A stretch of 64,000 nucleotides of DNA, taken from contig CAKSLF010000003.1 of the NCBI GenBank assembly GCA_934466455.1, forward strand, positions 1-64,000. Direction: 5' to 3'. Position numbers and translations under genes: made by a program. Under the pieces are notes generated by a model. That model searched no databases. It had not been told where the DNA came from and saw nothing but the letters and a program-made list of their open reading frames with translations. Of this stretch, positions 22,856 through 31,443 are shown piece after piece; positions within the stretch are counted from its first letter, which is position 1, and each line of letters starts with the position of its first letter. Origin of the DNA: an uncultured Oscillospiraceae bacterium (GTDB lineage: Bacteria; Bacillota; Clostridia; Oscillospirales; Ruminococcaceae).

Positions 22856-23740
22856 TTAAAAATCAACGGGTTCGTAAATCGGGCGGTCGAGCAGCTCCGG
22901 CTCGTCAAGCAGCTTGTGTATAAGCTTTATACTGCGGCTGTAATAGTAGCCGTCGGCAATGCGCTCATCAAGCGTCACCCCAAGCTCAAGTGCTTCCCTA
23001 ACCTCAAAGCTTCCGTCAAGGGAAAAGAAAGGAGTGGGCTTTTTTTCTCCTACAATCACGAAGAAGGAGTTTGTTCCCCAATTTGCAAGGTGATGATAAC
23101 TTGCGTTCATCTTGATACTGCCAAGGTTGCTTACAAATATGCTTGAAAAATAGGGGTCCTCTTTCATAAGCGAATCCGGATACCAGCCGTGAAAATCAAG
23201 CCATGAAAGAGTGTTCATAATAAAGCTTAAAATCGGAACGGGCATTTTGGTAAGCACATCCATAATATCGGTGGTGCCATCGGTTTTGTGCTCCTTACGA
23301 ACGCTGGTGCAGATTTTTTCCACCTTGGAGTGAATTTGTTCAATCGGTGAGATTTCGCTTTCGGGGTCCGCCTTAATAATAGCAATGGCTTCGTCGCTTC
23401 CGTCGGCAAATTCTTTTTTTACAACAAACGAGATGGAATAATCGTTGCGCTGATAAAATCTTTTTCCGGCATAAAAACGGTTTAGCTTTGGGCGAAGGAC
23501 CAAAGTCTTAATGAGTGCTGCGCATATCACATGGAAAAATGTGTACTTAAACGCAGGACCCTCCGCATTTTTTGCCGCAATGTACTTATTGACTTCCGTA
23601 AGATCAATAACTTCGTTCAAAACAGCCTCATTATCAGCCCGGTTAGGCATAAGGTGCGGGAACAAAGCATGCATGGAGTCCGTATCTCTTATCCAAACCC
23701 CATCCTTGCGGTCGCCGTGCTTGCGCTTTTTCTTATCCAA
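22856..23740 (-). CDS. 2-oxoacid dehydrogenase E2-like acyltransferase lacking lipoyl domain
   Basis: 294 residues from a TTG at 23740 (GGAGG upstream). The whole protein is a CAT-like catalytic domain: YTFFHVICAALIKTLVLRPKLNRFY, ISFVVKKEF, IFVSNLGSIKMNASYHHL and the terminal LDERIADGYYYSRSI. In true E2 enzymes the last motif is D-H-R-x-x-D-G with a catalytic His; here the position is Glu (D-E-R-I-A-D-G). There is no lipoyl or peripheral-binding domain. It may therefore be a non-catalytic acyl-CoA-binding partner of the adjacent ligase or use another chemistry. The ligase gene begins 12 nt downstream. Confidence 0.85.
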   Translation of the reverse strand: MDKKKRKHGDRKDGVWIRDTDSMHALFPHLMPNRADNEAVLNEVIDLTEVNKYIAAKNAEGPAFKYTFFHVICAALIKTLVLRPKLNRFYAGKRFYQRNDYSISFVVKKEFADGSDEAIAIIKADPESEISPIEQIHSKVEKICTSVRKEHKTDGTTDIMDVLTKMPVPILSFIMNTLSWLDFHGWYPDSLMKEDPYFSSIFVSNLGSIKMNASYHHLANWGTNSFFVIVGEKKPTPFFSLDGSFEVREALELGVTLDERIADGYYYSRSIKLIHKLLDEPELLDRPIYEPVDF

Positions 23741-23994
23741 GTTTTTTCCTCCAATCTTTTAGTTTCACTGGGATAATCAAATTAAGTATATAACATTTGG
23801 TTTCGACGGTCAACTTTTTTAAGAAAACGAACGAAAAATTAAGAAAAAATAAATATTTTGGCGGCAAAAATCGGGCTTTGTAATGATTTTGAGCGGCGCA
23901 AAAAGCACATTTTTGTTTTGCACGGTTGTAAATAAAGTGAGGATATAGTATAATATTATGTTAGAATAATAGTAGAAGGGCATTTGGAGGGCGC

Positions 23995-25320
23995 ATGAAA
24001 GCAGCTTTTTATACACTCGGTTGTAAGGTAAACCAATACGAAACTCAGATTATGGAGCAGGCTTTTCAAAAGGCAGGCTTTGAAATAGTGGACGCAGAAG
24101 AACCGGCGGATGTTTATGTTGTAAATTCATGTACCGTAACGGGCGTGGGAGATAAAAAATCCCGCCAGATGCTGCGGCATTTCCGCAGAAAAAATCCAAA
24201 TGCGGTAATAGCCCTTACCGGTTGTTACCCCCAGGCGTTTCCGGAAAAAGCCGCCGCATTTATGGAGGCGGATGTTGTTACGGGAACGGCGGACCGTGCT
24301 CAGCTTCTTCCGGCGGTGCTCGACGCACTTGACGGAAAGAGGGTAGTCCATGTTTTGCCCCACAGCGAGGACGAGGGCTTTGAGCCGATGCAGGCGGAGG
24401 GTATGCTTGACCGGACCCGTGCCTTTGTAAAAATAGAGGACGGCTGTGATAACAGCTGCTCATATTGCATCATTCCAAAAGCAAGGGGAAGAGTTCGCTC
24501 AAAGCCTCTCGGCGATTTGGAGCGGGAGCTGGACAGCCTTTCCGCAAGGGGATATAACGAGGTCGTGCTTTCCGGAATAAATCTTCCGTTCTACGGAAGA
24601 GATTTGGGAATTTCTCTTATTGATGCGGTGGAGCTTGCCTGTGATATTGTGCCGAGGGTGCGCCTAAGCTCTCTTGAGCCGGAGCTGCTCAAGAGGAACG
24701 ATGTGGAACGCCTTGCAAAGCTGCCGGGTTTTTGCCCCCAGTTTCACCTTTCTCTCCAAAGCGGCTGCGACAAAACCCTTGCGGCAATGCGCCGCCGCTA
24801 TAACACCGATACTTACAGAGAGGTTGTAAAGAATATTCGGGAGTTTTTCCCCGAGGGAGCGATAACCACGGATATAATCGTGGGCTTTCCGGGAGAAACC
24901 GAGGAGGATTTTGAGGAAAGCTGCGCATTTATCGAAGAGATAGGCTTTGCAAAGGTTCATATTTTCCCATATTCCAGAAGAACCGGCACGGACGCCGCCG
25001 TTATGCAAAATCAGGTGCCGAATACGGTTAAAACGGAACGGTGCTCAAAAATGGCAAAGCGGGCGGAGGCTGTTCGTGCTCAATTTCTTGAGCACCAAAT
25101 AGGAAAAACGGAATCCGTGCTCATAGAATCCGAGATAAAGGACGGTATGATGCAGGGATATACTATGAATTATGCTCCCGTTGCTCTTCCTGCGGTAAAG
25201 GGGCTTCTCTGTACCGTACAGGATGTGGTGATAACCGGCGTTTCCGGAGATTGTTGTATCGGAAGAATAAAAAATCCGCCTGTCGGCTATGACCCGATGG
25301 GTATGTTCGGAGATAAATGA
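23995..25320 (+). CDS. mtaB: tRNA (N6-threonylcarbamoyladenosine37-C2)-methylthiotransferase MtaB
   Basis: 441 residues, ATG at 23995 with TTGGAGG upstream. N-terminal methylthiotransferase domain with three spaced cysteines (TLGCKVNQYE, NSCTVTG, LTGCYPQ), radical SAM domain with GCDNSCSYCIIPKARG (CxxxCxxC), SGINLPFYGRD and HLSLQSGCD, and a C-terminal TRAM-like domain. It adds a methylthio group to t6A37 of ANN-decoding tRNAs, using two Fe-S clusters. The stop overlaps the start of the transporter gene (ATGA). Four GTGCTCA heptamers lie in the last third. Confidence 0.95.
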   Translation: MKAAFYTLGCKVNQYETQIMEQAFQKAGFEIVDAEEPADVYVVNSCTVTGVGDKKSRQMLRHFRRKNPNAVIALTGCYPQAFPEKAAAFMEADVVTGTADRAQLLPAVLDALDGKRVVHVLPHSEDEGFEPMQAEGMLDRTRAFVKIEDGCDNSCSYCIIPKARGRVRSKPLGDLERELDSLSARGYNEVVLSGINLPFYGRDLGISLIDAVELACDIVPRVRLSSLEPELLKRNDVERLAKLPGFCPQFHLSLQSGCDKTLAAMRRRYNTDTYREVVKNIREFFPEGAITTDIIVGFPGETEEDFEESCAFIEEIGFAKVHIFPYSRRTGTDAAVMQNQVPNTVKTERCSKMAKRAEAVRAQFLEHQIGKTESVLIESEIKDGMMQGYTMNYAPVALPAVKGLLCTVQDVVITGVSGDCCIGRIKNPPVGYDPMGMFGDK

Positions 25321-25868
25321 TGAATATTTGCTTACAGCTTTTTATTTCGTTTTTTAAGCTCGGTTTGCTTATGTTCGGCGGCGGCTACGCCATGCTCCCG
25401 CTTCTTGAGCATGAGATAGTTGATAAAAAGGGTTGGATAGATAACGAAGAGCTTTTGGATATGTACGCTCTTGCCCAATGCACCCCCGGAGTTATTGCCG
25501 TGAACACCGCAACAAAAACCGGTTATAAAATGAAAGGGATAATAGGCGCAATTTTTGCAACCGTCGGCGTGGTAACGCCTTCTCTTATAATAATAATCAT
25601 TATTTCAACCGCACTCGAAAGCTTTGCGGCAATAAAAGAGGTGCAAAGCATACTTTCCGGAATAAGGGTTGCCGCCTGCGCAATGATGGTCGCAACGCTT
25701 ATAAAGCTTGGAAAGGCGGGAATAAAGGATTGGGTCGGCGCAATTATTTTCGCAGCGGTTTTTGTTGCCTCGGTATTTTTCGGAGTATCCCCGGTTTGGC
25801 TTGTTCTCGGGGCGATTTTTGCGGGAATCTTTTCCGGAAAGGCAAAAGAAAAGCGGGGTGAAAAATAA
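25317..25868 (+). CDS. Chromate transporter family protein, half 1
   Basis: 183 residues, ATG at 25317 overlapping the mtaB stop. CHR domain: FFKLGLLMFGGGYAMLPLLEHEIV, the conserved ALAQCTPGVIAVNTATKTGYK, then GVVTPSLIIIII and further helices. Short CHR proteins work as pairs of complementary half-transporters; the partner follows with a 1-nt overlap. Chromate itself is not necessarily the natural substrate; other oxyanions are possible. Confidence 0.9.
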   Translation: MMNICLQLFISFFKLGLLMFGGGYAMLPLLEHEIVDKKGWIDNEELLDMYALAQCTPGVIAVNTATKTGYKMKGIIGAIFATVGVVTPSLIIIIIISTALESFAAIKEVQSILSGIRVAACAMMVATLIKLGKAGIKDWVGAIIFAAVFVASVFFGVSPVWLVLGAIFAGIFSGKAKEKRGEK

Positions 25869-26434
25869 TGGCTGATTTTCTTTTGATGTGTTGGGAGTTT
25901 TTTAAGGCGGGGCTTTTTGCCATCGGCGGCGGAGTTGTGACCCTTCCGTTTTTCAATGCAATGGCGGAAAAATACGATTGGTTTACAACCCGTGATGTTG
26001 CGGATATGATTGCGATTTCCGAAGCTACGCCGGGTCCCTTCGGAATAAATATGGCGACCTTTGCCGGATATAAAGCATACGGCGTGGCGGGTTCCGTTGC
26101 GGGAGTTTTCAGCCTTGTGTTGCCAAGCTTTGTTATAATAATTCTGGTATCAAAATTTCTTGACAAATTCAGCGAAAACAAGTATGTAAAATATGCGTTT
26201 TTGGGTTTGCGCCCGGCAGTTTGCGGGCTTGTGCTCAATGCGTGGCTTTCAATTGCCGGAGTTGCCCTTGTGCATAAGGATAGCCTTGCCGCAGGGGAAA
26301 ATCTCCTCGGCTTTTTCAACATTCCCGCTATAATTATTTTTGCGGTAATCGTTTTTTGCTCCTATAAATTCAAAAAACTCCCGCCGGCTGTTTGGATAGC
26401 CGCAGGTGCGCTTGCGGGGCTGCTTTTCCTTTAA
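25868..26434 (+). CDS. Chromate transporter family protein, half 2
   Basis: 188 residues, ATG at 25868 sharing one base with the upstream stop. Same fold as the preceding protein: FFKAGLFAIGGGVVTLPFFNAMA, IAISEATPGPFGINMATFAGYKAYG, then about five hydrophobic helices. The different lengths of the loops in the two halves are as expected for antiparallel heterodimeric CHR pairs. Last gene of the mtaB operon; a long inverted repeat follows. Confidence 0.9.
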   Translation: MADFLLMCWEFFKAGLFAIGGGVVTLPFFNAMAEKYDWFTTRDVADMIAISEATPGPFGINMATFAGYKAYGVAGSVAGVFSLVLPSFVIIILVSKFLDKFSENKYVKYAFLGLRPAVCGLVLNAWLSIAGVALVHKDSLAAGENLLGFFNIPAIIIFAVIVFCSYKFKKLPPAVWIAAGALAGLLFL

Positions 26435-26467
26435 CATTTTTTCAAAAAACTGTGCAGAAAAGATAGA

Positions 26468-26519
26468 AGAGGAGCAAAAAAATGCCTTTACTAAGCCGTT
26501 TTTTGCTCCTCTAAAAAAA
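26468..26519 (+). terminator. Rho-independent terminator
   Basis: AGAGGAGCAAAAAA/TTTTTTGCTCCTCT arms, 18-nt loop; ends the mtaB-chr operon. Confidence 0.8.
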
Positions 26520-26542
26520 TCGCAAAAAAATGAAAAAAAGTG

Positions 26543-26571
26543 TTGACAAAGTGCCTTTTGTCGTGTATAAT
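26543..26571 (+). promoter_or_regulatory. Promoter of the tRNA-Asp/tRNA-Thr unit
   Basis: TTGACA (26543-26548), 17-nt spacer, TATAAT (26566-26571): full consensus. Confidence 0.93.
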
Positions 26572-26601
26572 AAACAGCGTTGACTCCACAGAGTCAGATG
26601 T

Positions 26602-26678
26602 GGCCCGGTAGTTCAGCTGGTTAGAACGCTAGCCTGTCACGCTAGAGGTCGAGGGTTCGAGCCCCTTCCGGGTCGCCA
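26602..26678 (+). tRNA. tRNA-Asp (anticodon GTC)
   Basis: 77 nt with encoded CCA. Acceptor GGCCCGG/CCGGGTC (one G-U), anticodon stem CTAGC/GCTAG, loop CTGTCAC, T-arm GAGGG/CCCTT. Confidence 0.97.
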
Positions 26679-26682
26679 CTTT

Positions 26683-26758
26683 GCTGATGTAGCTCAGTAG
26701 GTAGAGCACATCCTTGGTAAGGATGAGGTCATCAGTTCGAATCTGATTATCAGCTCCA
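26683..26758 (+). tRNA. tRNA-Thr (anticodon GGT)
   Basis: 76 nt with encoded CCA. Acceptor GCTGATG/TATCAGC (one G-U), anticodon stem CATCC/GGATG, loop TTGGTAA, T-arm ATCAG/CTGAT. It follows tRNA-Asp by 4 nt in the same transcript. Confidence 0.97.
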
Positions 26759-26760
26759 TC

Positions 26761-26786
26761 AAGCCGCTACAATAAGCGGCTTTTTG
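26761..26786 (+). terminator. tRNA operon terminator
   Basis: AAGCCGCT/AAGCGGCT-type stem (AGCCGCT with AGCGGCT) and TTTTT, directly after tRNA-Thr. Confidence 0.9.
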
Positions 26787-26956
26787 CTATTGATGGGGCT
26801 TTTACATATACGAACTTCGCAGGAAACTGTTCCGTGCGGAGTTATTTTTTTTGCCTTTTTTCAAAAGAAAACCCCCTTTATTTTTCTCTTGTATTCCATG
26901 GCGAAAAATGATACACTTAATATGTATAAGAATGTACCGAATTGGAGGCAGTTTTT

Positions 26957-29890
26957 ATGAGCGATTTGTTGCGGCCGCTTTCTTTTGAAAAACTAATGGC
27001 TTTGCTGTTGGAGGAATATTCCGCCGACGGAACTATTTTCGGCGTCGGGGATATTTATAAAGCCGGAAGAAGCCGCCTGCCTATTTTCGGCTTGAGGATA
27101 GAAAACCCGGTAGGACCGGCGGCGGGTCCGGTAACCCAAACGGCACAAGGGATAATTGCCGCATATGCCGCCGGAGCACGCTTTTTTGAGCTTAAAACGG
27201 TATTTCCGGAGCCTGTGCCTGCGGAAAAGCCCAGTGCGGCAATCGGCGACAGAACATATTCGTCCGAACACCCGTCGGAGCTTTCCCTCGGCGAAGCATT
27301 CGGCGAATATGTAAAGGCGTGGTATGCAATAAAGCTTTTGAGCACGGCTTTTGAGCTTGGTGTGCCGGAGGGCTTTATATTCAATATGTCCGTTGGCGGA
27401 AGCCTTGCCGACCTCAAATCCGATAAGATGAACAGCTTTATCGAGGGGTTAAAGTCCGCAGAATACACTCCCGTTTGGCGTGAATGTGAAAACTGGGCTC
27501 GTGCCCATATGGACGAGCTGGACGGTATAGACAATACCTATCTTTCGGATATAAGCCCAAATGTGTGCATCTCCGCAACTTTTGTTCCCCGTGCGGGACT
27601 TTCCGCACAGGAGGTGGAAGCGTGTGCAGAGTACCTTATCGAAGAAAAACGCCTGCATACCTTTGTGCGCATAAGCCCGGATATTCTCGGTTATTATACA
27701 ATTCGGGGAATACTTGATATAAACGGATATGACGATGTTGTTATAAGCAAGTACAGAATAGATTCCGAAGCAAGCTATGAGGATATAAAGCCTGCGCTTT
27801 CCCGTTTACAGTTCAAGGCGGATTCGCACAGGCTTGAGTTCGGAGTAAAGGTCTGCGACGGTCTTTGTGTGGAAAATGCAGACGGTCTTTGCGTAAAGGA
27901 CGGAAAGCTTACCGGGCGTGCACTTTTCCCGATCGCATTTTCCCTTGCGGAAAAAATCGCAAACGATTTTGGCGGAGGGCTGCGCATCTGCTTTGCGGGC
28001 GGCGCAGATATTTATACCGCCGAAAAGCTTTTCTCCGCAGGGATTTGGCCTGTTACCATGGTTTCTGATATGATTCGTCCCGGCGGTCTTGCACGACTTA
28101 AACAGGTGGTTGAAGCTGTTTCAAAGTGCGATTACACCCAGTTTTCCGGAATACTTACCTCTGATTTGCCGGATATTGAAAAGTACGCCTATTCCGGCGG
28201 AAGGTATAAGAACAAAGAAGCGGCTGCCCTCCGCAAAGCAAAAGGACCTATCCCGCCGGTTTATTGCGCAAAAGCACAGTGCCGTGCGGTTTGTCCCCTT
28301 GGGCAGGATATACCGCTTATTATGCGCCTTTTGAAAAACGACAGAAGCATGGAGGCTTTGCGTGTAATTTTCGAGCGCAATCCAATGCCTTTTACTGTGG
28401 AAACTCTTTGCCCGCATCCCTGTGCGGATTCCTGCTCAAGACGCTTTTATGAGGGTGCGCTCAATATAAATGCGGAAAACCTTCGTGCGGCAAAAAACGC
28501 TTGCTTTGACCTTCTTGACGAAACAGAAATGAAATCCAGAGCGGGTGAGCCGATAGCCGTGGTGGGCTGCGGCCCTGCCGGGCTTGCAACGGCGTGTTTC
28601 CTTGCACGCCAAGGCGCAAATGTTACGATTTTTGATAAAGAGCCCCGCCCGGGCGGCTCCGTTGTAAAATATGTGCCGAAATTCCGCATAGACGATTCCG
28701 ATGTTGAATGGGATGTAACCCTCATTCAAGCTCTCGGAATAGATATGGAGCTTGGCACGGAGGTTGCATCAATAAAAGAGCTGAGAGAAAAGGGCTTTGA
28801 AAAAGTTGTTCTCGCAATAGGAGCGGAAAAGCAGAGCCATCTTAAATTTGCCTTTGGAAAATCGCTTCCCGCACTGGATTTTCTTGAAGAATACCGCAAG
28901 GGTGACAAAGAAGCACTTGAAGAAAAATACATAGGAAACCTTATTGTAATCGGCGGCGGGCATACGGCTGCCGCTGCGGCTCGTTGTGCAAAAAAGCTGT
29001 CCACCGTTGACAGAGTTAGCGTCGTGTTCGACCGCCCGAAAAAGGAAATGACGGCTTCGCCATCGGAGCTTGCTGCAATGAAAAAGGAAGGCATATTCAT
29101 TATGGACAGCCTTTCCGCAAGCGGGGTCAGAAGCGGAAATCTTTTCTGCCGCAAAACCGAATATGGCGAACCGGATGAGGAAACCGGCGTTCGTCCGCTG
29201 ATTATCACCGATGAAAAGGAAAAAATCCCTGCGGATATTGTGATAAATGCGGTTGGGGAGGAATGTGATTCTCCGCTGCTTGATGAGGCGGACGGTCATG
29301 TCTACCTTGTGGGTGACGCTCTGCTTGGAAAAACCGCCGATATTGCCGATGTAATTGCCGACGCCCAGCGTCTTGCAAAAAAACTTGCCAACGCCCATTT
29401 TGATAAGTATATGCCGGATAACGAAACGGAGGATAAGTCATTTATGGGCGGCAGAGGAAAGCTCTGCGCCGACTGCAAAGCCTGCAAAGAGGGGGAACGC
29501 TGCCTTGAGTGCGACACGATTTGCGAATTTTGTGCGGAGTGCTGCCCAAACAGAGCAAATATGGCGGTCGCCCTTTCGGACGGCAGCCGGCAGATAGTGC
29601 ATATCGACGAATTTTGCGACGAATGCGGTATTTGCGCTGATTGCTGCCCATACGACGGAAAGCCGTATAGGGAAAAATTCACACTTTTCCTTGACGAAGA
29701 GGATTTCAAAAAGAGTGAAAACGACGGATTTTTTGTAACGGGCGAGGCAAACAACTGCCGCTTCCGCATCGACGGAAAAGTCTTTAAGTATGATCCGATT
29801 AACGGTCCTATGGGAATGATACCCGACGAAATCCGGGAAATGGCGGGAATTATTATGAAAAAATTCCCCAGATTACTAAAAACGGATTAA
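26957..29890 (+). CDS. YgfK-like FAD/NAD(P) and iron-sulfur oxidoreductase
   Basis: 977 residues from the ATG at 26957 (TTGGAGGC 8 nt upstream). Domain order fits the putative selenate reductase subunit YgfK: an N-terminal dihydroorotate dehydrogenase-like barrel (NPVGPAAGPVTQTAQGI, about 50-68), a GltD-type Fe-S entry domain (CAKAQCRAVCPLGQDIPLIM and TLCPHPCADSC), a flavin Rossmann motif VVGCGPAGLATACFLARQG, a second NAD(P) motif VIGGGHTAAAAA, and C-terminal cysteine clusters (CADCKACKEGERC, CDTICEFCAECCP, CDECGICADCCP). Length is near the usual 1000-1030. The family is linked to selenium or purine (xanthine) metabolism in anaerobes, but no such genes are adjacent, so its substrate is unknown. 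Confidence 0.88.
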   Translation: MSDLLRPLSFEKLMALLLEEYSADGTIFGVGDIYKAGRSRLPIFGLRIENPVGPAAGPVTQTAQGIIAAYAAGARFFELKTVFPEPVPAEKPSAAIGDRTYSSEHPSELSLGEAFGEYVKAWYAIKLLSTAFELGVPEGFIFNMSVGGSLADLKSDKMNSFIEGLKSAEYTPVWRECENWARAHMDELDGIDNTYLSDISPNVCISATFVPRAGLSAQEVEACAEYLIEEKRLHTFVRISPDILGYYTIRGILDINGYDDVVISKYRIDSEASYEDIKPALSRLQFKADSHRLEFGVKVCDGLCVENADGLCVKDGKLTGRALFPIAFSLAEKIANDFGGGLRICFAGGADIYTAEKLFSAGIWPVTMVSDMIRPGGLARLKQVVEAVSKCDYTQFSGILTSDLPDIEKYAYSGGRYKNKEAAALRKAKGPIPPVYCAKAQCRAVCPLGQDIPLIMRLLKNDRSMEALRVIFERNPMPFTVETLCPHPCADSCSRRFYEGALNINAENLRAAKNACFDLLDETEMKSRAGEPIAVVGCGPAGLATACFLARQGANVTIFDKEPRPGGSVVKYVPKFRIDDSDVEWDVTLIQALGIDMELGTEVASIKELREKGFEKVVLAIGAEKQSHLKFAFGKSLPALDFLEEYRKGDKEALEEKYIGNLIVIGGGHTAAAAARCAKKLSTVDRVSVVFDRPKKEMTASPSELAAMKKEGIFIMDSLSASGVRSGNLFCRKTEYGEPDEETGVRPLIITDEKEKIPADIVINAVGEECDSPLLDEADGHVYLVGDALLGKTADIADVIADAQRLAKKLANAHFDKYMPDNETEDKSFMGGRGKLCADCKACKEGERCLECDTICEFCAECCPNRANMAVALSDGSRQIVHIDEFCDECGICADCCPYDGKPYREKFTLFLDEEDFKKSENDGFFVTGEANNCRFRIDGKVFKYDPINGPMGMIPDEIREMAGIIMKKFPRLLKTD

Positions 29891-29960
29891 GGCGATATCA
29901 AAAAACGGCATAATTAAGACAAAAATGCCTGATGAAAATTTTCATACATTTTAACACTAA

Positions 29961-29999
29961 AAACCCGCCCTGCACAAGCAGGGCGGGTTTATTTTTTTG
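29961..29999 (+). terminator. Rho-independent terminator
   Basis: AACCCGCCCTGC/GCAGGGCGGGTT stem with a short ACAA loop, followed by a T-rich tract. Confidence 0.93.
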
Positions 30000-30126
30000 T
30001 TTAATAGTGTTATACACAGTATTATGAAAATAAAATACTTATAAAAGTAAATAATAAAAAATTAAAATAATTACTTTTTACATTAAATTATAAATCAAAC
30101 TATTTTATAAATTTCATAATTTATAC
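30000..30126. other. AT-rich intergenic DNA
   Basis: Over 85 percent A+T by eye, no open frame with a ribosome-binding site. It lies just upstream of the padR promoter and may act as an UP-element or curved DNA; nothing else seen. Confidence 0.4.
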
Positions 30127-30156
30127 TTGACAAAACAGTATGATATACAGTATACT
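30127..30156 (+). promoter_or_regulatory. padR promoter with internal repeats
   Basis: TTGACA (30127-30132), 18-nt spacer, TATACT (30151-30156). The spacer and -10 contain CAGTATGATATA and CAGTATACT, a partly dyad-symmetric direct repeat fit for a PadR-type repressor, so autoregulation is likely. Confidence 0.65.
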
Positions 30157-30187
30157 CGTAAACGGATAAAACTATATCCGCATTTTG

Positions 30188-30249
30188 TTTTTTTCAGACG
30201 GTGCGTTGGCTGCCGGTTCGCAAGAACCGGCAGAACGACACTGAAAAAA
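30188..30249 (+). promoter_or_regulatory. Long hairpin in the padR leader
   Basis: Inner stem CTGCCGGTTC/GAACCGGCAG (30210-30219, 30224-30233) capped by a GCAA tetraloop, flanked by CGTT/AACG and an outer TTTTTTCAG/CTGAAAAAA pairing. It is about 35 nt upstream of the padR ribosome-binding site. No known riboswitch is recognised. It could be an attenuator-like or stability element. Confidence 0.55.
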
Positions 30250-30286
30250 GTGCATTATTAAGCCGTTTTTGGGAGGTGAGGAAAGC

Positions 30287-30622
30287 TTGAGCGATGACGA
30301 AATTATTTCCGGATTTGTTTCGGAGCTGCGCCGCGGAACGGTTGTTTTGGGCGTTTTGAACCAGCTTTCCTCGCCAAAATACGGGTATTCTCTGGGTCAG
30401 GAGCTGACGGAAAAGGGAGTTCCGGTGGATGGAAATACGCTGTATCCCCTGTTGCGGCGGCTTGAAAGCCAGGGACTTTTGAAAAGCGAATGGGATATGT
30501 CCGAGGGAAAGCCCCGGAAATATTATGTCCGCACGGCAAAAGGCACTCAAATAAACGAAAAACTCCGGGATTACTGGATTGAAACGGTGGTCAATATTTC
30601 CACCCTGATGAAGGGAGAATAA
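30287..30622 (+). CDS. PadR-family transcriptional regulator
   Basis: 111 residues from a TTG at 30287 (GGGAGGTGAGG upstream); the apparent start at 30269 would lie within that site. Winged-helix: ELRRGTVVLGVLNQLSSPKYGYSLGQELTEKG, the PadR hallmark GNTLYPLLRRLESQGLLKSEW, and the wing GKPRKYYVRTAKGTQI. A C-terminal helix (LRDYWIETVVNISTLM) for dimerisation is present. Regulators of this family usually sit beside the membrane or transporter gene they control. Here the next gene starts 1 nt after its stop and is rlmB, so it shares a transcript with housekeeping genes. Confidence 0.92.
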   Translation: MSDDEIISGFVSELRRGTVVLGVLNQLSSPKYGYSLGQELTEKGVPVDGNTLYPLLRRLESQGLLKSEWDMSEGKPRKYYVRTAKGTQINEKLRDYWIETVVNISTLMKGE

Positions 30623-30623
30623 A

Positions 30624-31409
30624 ATGGATATAAAAAGAGAAAGCACAGAGCCGCTTCGTGAAAACGAAGCGGACAAGGATAAAATTGCAGGCAGAAACGC
30701 AGTAATAGAGGCACTGAAGGCGGGCAGGGAAATCGACCGCATCCTTGTGGCAAAGGGTTGCACGGGTCTTGGAAAGCTGTATGCACTCGCAAAAGAGGCG
30801 GGAGTACCGGTAAAGGAAACTTCGCCGGTAAAAATCGACGAAATAGCCGCCGGCGCAAACGCCCAGGGCGTAGTCGCCTTTGCCGCCGCTCATGCCTATG
30901 CAAGCCTTGAGGATGTTTTTGCCCTTGCGGAGGAGAGGGGAGAAAAGCCCTTTATAATCATCGCCGACGGGCTTGAGGACGGTCATAATCTCGGCGCAGT
31001 TATAAGAACCGCCGAATGCTGCGGCGCACATGGGGTAATAATACCAAAGCGGCGCAGCGTTGGGCTTAATTATGTTGTGGCAAAAACAAGCGTGGGAGCG
31101 GTGGAATATGTGCCGGTGGTGCGTGTTGCAAACATTCCCGTAGTAATAGAAGAGCTTAAAGAGAAAGGCGTTTGGATTTTCGGCGCAGATATGGACGGCG
31201 TTCCCGTATGGCAGGAGGATTTTACCGGCAGCGTGGGACTTGTTGTCGGGGCAGAGGGCAAGGGCGTAAGCCGCCTTGTAAAAGAAAAATGCGATTTTGT
31301 GGTTTCGCTTCCCATGCGGGGGAAAATAGAATCGCTTAATGCGTCGGTGGCAGCTTCCGTAATGATGTATGAAGCGGCACGCCAGCGTCTTGGAATAAAG
31401 GCAAGATAA
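30624..31409 (+). CDS. rlmB: 23S rRNA (guanosine-2'-O-)-methyltransferase RlmB-like
   Basis: 261 residues, ATG at 30624. An N-terminal substrate-binding domain (IAGRNAVIEALKAGREIDRILVAKG) is followed by a SPOUT knotted domain with the three SpoU motifs: DGLEDGHNLGAVIRTAECCGAHGVII (motif 1, Asn and Arg), VVGAEGKGVSRLVKEKCD (motif 2) and LPMRGKIESLNASVAASVMMYEA (motif 3). It methylates the ribose of a 23S rRNA guanosine, G2251 in E. coli. Co-transcribed with padR, and probably with the large membrane protein 34 nt downstream. Confidence 0.93.
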   Translation: MDIKRESTEPLRENEADKDKIAGRNAVIEALKAGREIDRILVAKGCTGLGKLYALAKEAGVPVKETSPVKIDEIAAGANAQGVVAFAAAHAYASLEDVFALAEERGEKPFIIIADGLEDGHNLGAVIRTAECCGAHGVIIPKRRSVGLNYVVAKTSVGAVEYVPVVRVANIPVVIEELKEKGVWIFGADMDGVPVWQEDFTGSVGLVVGAEGKGVSRLVKEKCDFVVSLPMRGKIESLNASVAASVMMYEAARQRLGIKAR

Positions 31410-31443
31410 ACATTCTTTTAGAATACAGAGGAAGGAGAAAATC

